From Pseudomonadales bacterium (lineage in GTDB: Bacteria > Pseudomonadota > Gammaproteobacteria > Pseudomonadales > DT-91), in contig JABSRR010000024.1 in the NCBI GenBank assembly GCA_013215025.1, positions 13,022 through 26,615 of the forward strand: 13,594 nucleotides of DNA. Reading direction: 5' to 3'. Made by a program: the position numbers and the translations under genes. Below the pieces are notes generated by a model that made no database searches, had not been told where the DNA came from, and worked only from the letters and a program-made list of their open reading frames with translations. The number at the start of each line of letters is the position of its first letter. The stretch's first letter is position 1. Below, one piece after another: positions 8,062 through 13,594 of the stretch.

Positions 8062-8070
8062 CGTCGCTAG

Positions 8071-8076
8071 CTCCTT
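8071..8076 (-). promoter_or_regulatory. Ribosome binding site for the TTG start of the GT-C-like gene
   Basis: AAGGAG on the minus strand, nine bases before TTG 8061. It is the best Shine-Dalgarno match in this part of the window and supports a non-ATG start. Confidence 0.65.
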
Positions 8077-8136
8077 GTAGTGTATGATTTGCCCAATGAT
8101 TGGCTCGGCAAGATGCGAATATCGTTCTGATCATTT

Positions 8137-8166
8137 AATAAATCGACGACACGGCTTTTTATTCAA
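8137..8166 (-). promoter_or_regulatory. Weak candidate sigma-70 promoter for the GT-C-like gene
   Basis: On the minus strand, TTGAAT (8161-8166) and TTTATT (8137-8142) are separated by 18 bp, about 75 bp before the TTG start. Matches to consensus are partial, so this is only a candidate. No convincing promoter was seen for the divergent synthetase gene in 8167-8290. Confidence 0.25.
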
Positions 8167-8198
8167 CCGAGGGGGTGATGGTGCCGTTGCAGCCGATA

Positions 8199-8226
8199 GT
8201 TAAAAGCTTTAAGCTGCTACTTTAAC
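8199..8226. repeat. Short inverted repeat in the divergent intergenic region
   Basis: GTTAAA (8199-8204) and TTTAAC (8221-8226) flank 16 bp. It lies 65-92 bp before the synthetase start and could be an operator for the divergent pair, but six-base arms rich in A+T can arise by chance. Confidence 0.25.
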
Positions 8227-8290
8227 ATAGCCTGCGTATTAAAAATCAACCGCAAGATTGAAACAATAACAAGCCTTACAACGCGACCAT

Positions 8291-11200
8291 ATGTCAAGCT
8301 CAGACGCTGTCAACCCGAATACATCTCCACACGCCGCAAAACATCTGATTGATGTTTTATATTATTGGGCACAGCACAGCCCTTCGCATGAAATGCTGCG
8401 TTTTTACCCGCAAGGCGAAGTCAGTGAAAGCTACCAAAGCCGCACTTTTTTGCAATTTTATCAACGTGTCTACAGCATTGCTAAAACCATAGAAAACCAG
8501 CGCGGCGAGCGTGCTATTTTATTTTACCAGTCAGGCATCGGCTTTTTAGAAAGTTTATTTGCCTGCTTTATGGCTGGCGTCACTGCGGTGCCGGCCTACC
8601 CGCCGCGCAAAAACCAAAATTTAGATCGTATCACTGCCTTATTTGATGACTGTGCGCCGAGCATTATTCTCTCAGCCGACGGTATACAAGCGCAATCTGC
8701 ACAGGCGCTGGCACAAATATATGTCAGCAGACCCGAGCTTGAAACACTACCATGGCTTAACACCGACACTGTCAGCCTAGAAGGGTTGCAGCATGTCTCC
8801 GAGACAACTATTGATCTTGGATTAATCCAGCCAGAGCATATCGCGTTTTTGCAATATACCTCCGGTTCAACCGGCACCCCCAAAGGGGTTATGGTGAGCC
8901 ACCACAATCTGATCAGCAATATTCGTATGGCCGAGCATAATTTTGCCCTGCCTAACGACACGCGCTGCATATCTTGGCTGCCACTGTTTCATGATATGGG
9001 CTTAATCGGTGCAGTGATGATGCCAATGTACTGGGGTGCAGGTTCTTGGCTAATGCCGCCCGCTGCCTTTTTACAAAAGCCAGTGCGTTGGCTGCAGCTG
9101 CTCAACGAGGCTGGCAAAACGTCCCATGTTGCCTCCGCCTCACCTAACTTTGGCTATCAACTCTGCATCGACCAAATCAGTGATGCGCAGCTTGAGGGTA
9201 TCAATTTGTCAAACTGGTGCTTTGCTTTGAATGGCGCCGAACCGATTCGACCCGATACAGTTCAAGGCTTCATTCAACGCTTTGCCGATTATGGCTTCTC
9301 AGAAGCCGCGATGGGGCCATCTTACGGCATGGCGGAATGCACACTGCTAGCAACAACGAGACGGCAAAACCCGATAGCATCCATTGACGTCAACACCTTG
9401 TCGCTAAGCCAAGATCAACTAAAGCAAAGTAGCAGCCGCTCAGTATCAACCACCAGCCTTAACAGCTCCGGCAGCTCCTGTAGCGAACAAATATTACGCA
9501 TTGTCGAACAAGGCAAGATTGTCGCTGACGGACAGGTCGGTGAGATTTGGCTCAAGGGCGAGCATATCGCTCAAGGTTACTGGCAAAAACCTGAGCTTAA
9601 CGCAGCAACCTTTGCTGCTTATGCAGTAGGTGATGATGGCGAGGAAGGCCCTTTTTTACGCACCGGAGATCGCGGCGCGCTCGTAAACGGCGAACTTTAT
9701 ATCACCGGCCGCAGCAAAGATATGTTAGTTATACGCGGTCGAAATTTATACCCACAAGATATCGAATACACCGCATCACACGCCAGTGAAAGTTTTCAAG
9801 TGGATGCTGCCGCTGCATTTTCTATTACTGAGGCTAATGACGAAAAGCTGGTAGTAGTGCAAGAAGTGGCAAGGCAACAGCGCAAAAACTTTGATGCAGT
9901 AAATGCCGCTAGCATAATTCGCAAGGCTATAGCGCGCGAACACGGTGTTGAAGTTGCTCATATAGCTTTTATTCGTTTTGCCAGCATCGCGAAAACCTCG
10001 AGCGGCAAAATACAGCGTTTCAAATGTAAAGAGCTTTACCTGAACAAACAGCTACGCCTTATCGATGACTGGCATATAAAAGCGCCCACTGCCGACTCAG
10101 ACAAAACCGCGATCGCATTACCAGAGCCCAGTCAGCTTTTCGCAAACCCGATCAATGCCCATAAAATACTTAATCGCTTTATCCAACAATTTATTGCTTT
10201 ACGACTATCGGTAGATACAGACGCCATCTCTATACATGAAAGCCTGCAGGCCAGTGGCTTAGATTCTATCGATATCATCCAGCTCTCTGCAGCCCTTGAG
10301 CGCCAGCTTGATTGCCAATTAGACCACCAGTTATTTATTGACAGTGAGAATATTGACCAGCTTAGTCAAGTCGTTCTTCAGGCCGTATTGAACCATGCTT
10401 CAGCTGACACACCACAAACTTTAGCGGCCACAGGCATAAACTTACCAGAACAGACTTTCCCTGTTAGTATAAGCCAGGCTGCAATGTTCAGTGCGCAAAA
10501 CGAAGAACCTGATAGTTATAACTTTAACCTCTTAGCGCTGGCTGAAATTAAGCAAGATATTTCTCAGCTGCAGATTGAGCAGGCCGCGAAACAACTACTA
10601 CGAATGCATCCGGTACTAAGCGCTAGCTTTAAAACTCACAGTTTTGGCGACGCTAATATTACGCAAAATTATCAGCAGTCGCATATACAGCATGCCCTGC
10701 ACATAGCGCAGTGTTTCAAAGCCGATAGAGAGATAGCGTTAAGCCATATCACCCTCAAGCCACAAGAAAATATCACCACATATGCAAGAGATTGGTCTCA
10801 GACAGCGTTTCATTTAGAACATGATGTGCTCGTTCGTCTGGCAATTATTCATCAAGCAGAACAGCGGTACCTAGCGATCTGCGCCCATCATATCGTATGT
10901 GACTTTATCGGCTTACATAATGTATTAAGCGACCTGCAGCATCTAATCCACAACCCTAATTATCAAGGCCAATCCAAGGTCTCTCAAGCAGCAGACTTCG
11001 CCCACATCAATCAAACGCAATTTACCCGTGTTGAGCAAGGCATTGCCTGTTTGAGCGAGCAAATCAGAGACACGTTTAGCCAAAACTTCAGCAACGTGAA
11101 CTTCACAGGTTTTTCAACACGGCTGCAATCTCCCGATAAGCAATTTGGAGATCATCAGCGCTCAAACAAAGCGGCTGAACATACACTCAACTTAGATCGG

Positions 11201-13594
11201 AACTTGCTGAATCAACTTGAAAGCCAAGCAAGCCAGCATGGATATACGGTTTATCATTGGTGCCAAGCTATTTTTGCCTGTTTATGCGCCAGGCTTAATC
11301 AAGGCAAACAGTTTGTTATCACCACACCACTGGCAAACCGACACGGCAAAAGCTTGCAGGCAGCGGGTCATTTCACCAACCCTTTACCGCTCGCCTTCGA
11401 TTTTAGCAAGCTCAAGTATTTCTCTGACATTCTGTCACAGACCAAACAAGCCAGCGATGCCTTATACAGCCTTCAAGATCTGCCAAGTGAATGGCTCAGC
11501 GACGCATTTGAAATCAATAGCAATATTGCCTTCTCATTTAATCGCGTTGACGATGAAGCACTAAGCGGTGAGCTATATCACAGACTGTTACTGGCCGAGC
11601 AACAAGGCCATACACATGACTTAGTGCTAACCGGCTTACACCAAAAAGCTGAAAGCTTGCAGCTAAACTGGCGTTACCGCAGCGAGTTAATAAGCCCTGA
11701 GAATATTCAGCGCCTGGCCAAGCTCTATCTTCAGCTATTGCAAGCATCTTTATCTGATGATGCCTTTGAGCCACTCAGCTTCAGGCTTTTAAGTGACGAC
11801 GAGCTGGCCATCATCAAACAAAGCAATGCCACAGCCGCTCGCTTCGATGCTGACAATCTTGCCGCACAGTTTATCCAAGTGGCGCAAAAAAACCCTGAAC
11901 ATGTGGCCCTAATCATCCCTGCCTCCGTGCAGCAAAGTTTATCCCATGACGACAATCCAACCGTATTCGAGGACAAAGTCTTTAGCTATCAGGCCTTGCT
12001 CAGCTTAAGCGCTAGCGCACAGCAAAGTATGTTAAGGCTAAACTTACAGCAAGGTGAGCGTATTGCTTTATTTGTAGAACGTGATGAACATTACCTAAGT
12101 TTATTATTAGCGGGTTTAGCGTGCGGCTTATGCATAGTGCCTATTGATCGACAATTTCCTGAAGATCGGATCAACTTTATGCTAGATAGCGCAGATGTTA
12201 GCGCTATATTTTGCTATGAGGCAGATACAGCGATTTTTCAACATAGAAAAGTAATCAGTATCGAGGCCATCCACGAACAACAGCAAAGCGTAGAAAACGC
12301 TCAGCCACTGCATTGCCTTGCCACGCATCCGGAGTGCATTAATTTTATCTTTTTCACCTCCGGCTCAACAGGCAAACCAAAAGCCGTTCCGGTCACGCAA
12401 CAAGCTGTTGCTCGCCTGACACACCATAACAAATTTTTCAGCATGCAAGCCGCTGAGCGTTGCCTTTTCGCGTCTAATATTTCATTTGATGCAACCAATA
12501 TTGAAATCTGGCAGAGCTTATTAAACGCAGCGTGTCTGGTTGCGGTCGACAAACTTAGCTTTGCTTCACCACAGCTACTTGATCAAATTTTTCAGCGTTA
12601 CAAGATTGATCACGCCTTTCTGACAACCGCGCTGTTTAATGTATTACTGGCTTACAAAGGCAATATATTCTCGCGCTTTACTACCTTGATGTTTGGCGGT
12701 GAAGCCTGTGATAACAGCAGCATCGAGATTTGCATTCAGCAAGGCAAACCGAAGCACTTACAACATTTATATGGTCCAACCGAGAACGGCTCGATCAGCA
12801 CCTGCCAGCCGCTAACGATTAACAGTTTTCACAAAAATGCGCTAACAGCTATTGGCACCGCCACGGGCAATACTTCAGCATGGATTATCGATGCCTACAA
12901 CAATCTTCAAATCCCTGGCGCACTCGGTGAAATCGTCCTCGGCGGCCCTGCGGTATCACCGGGCTATCTGACAGCAGCATCGGCTGATATGCGCTATAAG
13001 CAAAGTATAGATCAGCTTAACCAGGATAAGTTTACGCAAAAGCTTTTACCCGACAATATCTCGGCGCACCAACAATTTTACCGCACCGGGGATTATGCCT
13101 TTACCGACAGCCTAGGCAGCATTTATTTCGCCGGGCGCATCGATGATCAAATAAAAATTCGCGGTTTTCGGATTCAGTTAGGGGAAATTTTACAGCAGCT
13201 ACTCAGTCTTGACGCCGTTAAACAAGCCACGGTCATCGTAGATGCCGAAAACGCTGATCATGCTGAAAAACAACTCATTGCTTACATAGTGCCGACAATT
13301 AAGGGAGACGAGCAAGAGATTGTTCGCGCTATTAGAACAGCGCTGACTGAAAAGCTGCCGCACTATATGCTGCCGCAGCATTATTTGCTGCTAGAAAACC
13401 TACCGCTTAATGCAAATGGTAAAATCAACAAAGCTCTATTACCCAAGCCCGAAAAACAAAACCAAGCGGCCAATATTGATCTCACGCAATTAACTCAAAC
13501 TGAAGCTCTGTTACTGGATATATGGCAGACGCGTTGTAAGCTCAATGTTAGCAGTATTGATGATAATTTCTTTGAGCTCGGTGGTAGCTCATTA
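8291..13594 (+). CDS. Nonribosomal lipopeptide synthetase, FAAL-ACP-C-A-PCP, 3' truncated
   Basis: A continuous frame of 1768 codons without a stop, running off the window. Domains: fatty acyl-AMP ligase (about residues 20-595), acyl carrier protein (622-703, Ser659), condensation domain (723-1160, HH at 866-867), adenylation domain (1167-1720) and the start of a peptidyl carrier protein ending at FFELGGSSL with Ser1767. The order is that of a lipoinitiation module: the FAAL activates a free fatty acid as acyl-AMP and loads the ACP; the C domain joins the acyl chain to the amino acid activated by the A domain. The enzyme should be cytoplasmic and needs a phosphopantetheinyl transferase. ATG 8291 is the only ATG/GTG/TTG start after the in-frame stop at 8267-8269; it lacks a clear Shine-Dalgarno. 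Downstream modules, release domain and tailoring genes are outside the window, so the product is unknown. Confidence 0.93.
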   Translation, partial: MSSSDAVNPNTSPHAAKHLIDVLYYWAQHSPSHEMLRFYPQGEVSESYQSRTFLQFYQRVYSIAKTIENQRGERAILFYQSGIGFLESLFACFMAGVTAVPAYPPRKNQNLDRITALFDDCAPSIILSADGIQAQSAQALAQIYVSRPELETLPWLNTDTVSLEGLQHVSETTIDLGLIQPEHIAFLQYTSGSTGTPKGVMVSHHNLISNIRMAEHNFALPNDTRCISWLPLFHDMGLIGAVMMPMYWGAGSWLMPPAAFLQKPVRWLQLLNEAGKTSHVASASPNFGYQLCIDQISDAQLEGINLSNWCFALNGAEPIRPDTVQGFIQRFADYGFSEAAMGPSYGMAECTLLATTRRQNPIASIDVNTLSLSQDQLKQSSSRSVSTTSLNSSGSSCSEQILRIVEQGKIVADGQVGEIWLKGEHIAQGYWQKPELNAATFAAYAVGDDGEEGPFLRTGDRGALVNGELYITGRSKDMLVIRGRNLYPQDIEYTASHASESFQVDAAAAFSITEANDEKLVVVQEVARQQRKNFDAVNAASIIRKAIAREHGVEVAHIAFIRFASIAKTSSGKIQRFKCKELYLNKQLRLIDDWHIKAPTADSDKTAIALPEPSQLFANPINAHKILNRFIQQFIALRLSVDTDAISIHESLQASGLDSIDIIQLSAALERQLDCQLDHQLFIDSENIDQLSQVVLQAVLNHASADTPQTLAATGINLPEQTFPVSISQAAMFSAQNEEPDSYNFNLLALAEIKQDISQLQIEQAAKQLLRMHPVLSASFKTHSFGDANITQNYQQSHIQHALHIAQCFKADREIALSHITLKPQENITTYARDWSQTAFHLEHDVLVRLAIIHQAEQRYLAICAHHIVCDFIGLHNVLSDLQHLIHNPNYQGQSKVSQAADFAHINQTQFTRVEQGIACLSEQIRDTFSQNFSNVNFTGFSTRLQSPDKQFGDHQRSNKAAEHTLNLDRNLLNQLESQASQHGYTVYHWCQAIFACLCARLNQGKQFVITTPLANRHGKSLQAAGHFTNPLPLAFDFSKLKYFSDILSQTKQASDALYSLQDLPSEWLSDAFEINSNIAFSFNRVDDEALSGELYHRLLLAEQQGHTHDLVLTGLHQKAESLQLNWRYRSELISPENIQRLAKLYLQLLQASLSDDAFEPLSFRLLSDDELAIIKQSNATAARFDADNLAAQFIQVAQKNPEHVALIIPASVQQSLSHDDNPTVFEDKVFSYQALLSLSASAQQSMLRLNLQQGERIALFVERDEHYLSLLLAGLACGLCIVPIDRQFPEDRINFMLDSADVSAIFCYEADTAIFQHRKVISIEAIHEQQQSVENAQPLHCLATHPECINFIFFTSGSTGKPKAVPVTQQAVARLTHHNKFFSMQAAERCLFASNISFDATNIEIWQSLLNAACLVAVDKLSFASPQLLDQIFQRYKIDHAFLTTALFNVLLAYKGNIFSRFTTLMFGGEACDNSSIEICIQQGKPKHLQHLYGPTENGSISTCQPLTINSFHKNALTAIGTATGNTSAWIIDAYNNLQIPGALGEIVLGGPAVSPGYLTAASADMRYKQSIDQLNQDKFTQKLLPDNISAHQQFYRTGDYAFTDSLGSIYFAGRIDDQIKIRGFRIQLGEILQQLLSLDAVKQATVIVDAENADHAEKQLIAYIVPTIKGDEQEIVRAIRTALTEKLPHYMLPQHYLLLENLPLNANGKINKALLPKPEKQNQAANIDLTQLTQTEALLLDIWQTRCKLNVSSIDDNFFELGGSSL
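8348..10075 (+). other. FAAL domain of the synthetase
   Basis: Residues about 20-595. The P-loop YTSGSTGTPKG is at 189-199. The FAAL-typical WLPLFHDMGLIG starts at 229, and GPSYGMAE is at 342-349. RTGDRG is at 457-462, followed by GELYITGRSKDML, and IRGRNLYPQDIE ends at 492. SSGKIQR has the catalytic Lys573. HDMGLIG together with RGRNLYPQDIE distinguishes fatty acyl-AMP ligases from amino-acid A domains and from acyl-CoA ligases. A serine-rich stretch (380-397, 10 of 18 Ser) lies before the EQILRIVEQGK strand, where family members have a short VSCG-like loop. Acyl chain length cannot be read from the sequence. Confidence 0.9.
10154..10399 (+). other. Acyl carrier protein domain of the synthetase
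   Basis: Residues about 622-703. A four-helix carrier fold is suggested, with the core GLDSIDIIQL; Ser659 (10265-10267) is the expected 4'-phosphopantetheine site. Its position directly after the FAAL indicates it receives the fatty acyl chain. Confidence 0.88.
10457..11770 (+). other. Condensation domain of the synthetase, divergent C3 motif
   Basis: Residues about 723-1160. C1-like SISQAAMF is near 726, and C2-like MHPVLSASF follows. The C3 active-site motif is HHIVCDF (866-872), with the catalytic second His867 and Asp871 kept but Phe in place of the usual Gly. The C5-like motif is GHFTNPLPL, and NIAFSFNRV lies near the C7 position. Upstream acyl-ACP implies a starter-type domain that N-acylates the first amino acid. 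Confidence 0.85.
11789..13450 (+). other. Adenylation domain of the synthetase
   Basis: Residues about 1167-1720. A3 FTSGSTGKPK is at 1355-1364, A4 FDATNIEIW has Asp1400, and A5 LYGPTEN starts at 1493. A6 is GEIVLGGPAVSPGYL and A7 YRTGD. A8 is GRIDDQIKIRGFRIQLGEI, and A10 NANGKINK has Lys1711. By alignment to GrsA by eye, the ten specificity positions read D, A, I, F, M, G, L, S, I, K. Asp at the first position indicates an alpha-amino acid, and the nonpolar lining suggests an aliphatic side chain (leucine- or isoleucine-like). The exact residue is not certain. Confidence 0.88.
13475..13594 (+). other. Peptidyl carrier protein domain, cut by the window end
   Basis: Residues about 1729 to the last codon. 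The sequence LTQTEALLLDIWQ is the usual first helix, and DDNFFELGGSSL is the phosphopantetheine motif with Ser1767 (13589-13591). The window stops one codon after this serine. Confidence 0.9.

Noticed and set aside
8596..8970. 124-codon open frame on the minus strand
   Set aside because: It lies wholly inside the FAAL domain, antisense to the P-loop and HDMG motifs, and its translation shows no recognisable domain.
8291..10075. First ligase domain as an amino-acid adenylation domain
   Set aside because: HDMGLIG and RGRNLYPQDIE are fatty acyl-AMP ligase features, and the A4 FDxxxxE motif of amino-acid A domains is missing.
11217..11564. 115-codon open frame on the plus strand
   Set aside because: It is an out-of-frame shadow within the condensation domain; the main frame is uninterrupted there and carries the expected C motifs.
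12301..12552. Open frame on the minus strand
   Set aside because: It is antisense to the A3-A4 region of the adenylation domain and has no independent support.
1..13594. tRNA, rRNA, CRISPR array, insertion sequence or toxin-antitoxin pair
   Set aside because: No cloverleaf, regularly spaced repeats, transposase motifs or terminal inverted repeats were found; intergenic space is small and mostly accounted for.

Overview
The window reads as chromosomal DNA of a Gram-negative gammaproteobacterium, probably marine or otherwise free-living. The evidence is an LPS heptosyltransferase I (WaaC type), an LpoB penicillin-binding-protein activator beside a YcfL lipoprotein, a YeeN-type YebC protein and a circularly permuted YlqF/RbgA-like GTPase. 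No RNA gene, CRISPR array, insertion sequence or attachment site could be supported.

Left part (1-2031, plus strand): the 3' part of a YlqF-type GTPase, followed closely by an A+T-richer acyltransferase-3 membrane protein. Middle (2099-5487, minus strand): a compact four-gene envelope operon reading waaC, COG3014-type lipoprotein, ycfL, lpoB. Its genes are separated by 0-11 bp, and in two cases the stop codon overlaps the next ribosome binding site. Upstream on the same strand lie a YeeN/YebC gene ending at an intrinsic terminator, and then a 572-residue polytopic membrane protein with GT-C glycosyltransferase-like features.

Right part (8291-13594, plus strand): one uninterrupted reading frame of 1768 codons runs off the window. 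It encodes the start of a nonribosomal lipopeptide synthetase with the order fatty acyl-AMP ligase (FAAL), acyl carrier protein, condensation domain, adenylation domain and the beginning of a peptidyl carrier protein. The last visible codons are the phosphopantetheine attachment motif. This is the lipoinitiation module of an unidentified lipopeptide: a free fatty acid would be adenylated, loaded on the ACP, and joined to a first amino acid that looks aliphatic. It is divergently arranged with the GT-C-like gene across a 229-bp intergenic region.

The conserved housekeeping and envelope genes (YlqF, waaC-lpoB operon, yeeN) look like core genome. The acyltransferase, the GT-C-like gene and the synthetase look like accessory genes set among them. 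The synthetase is the most distinctive item, and its product cannot be named from this window.
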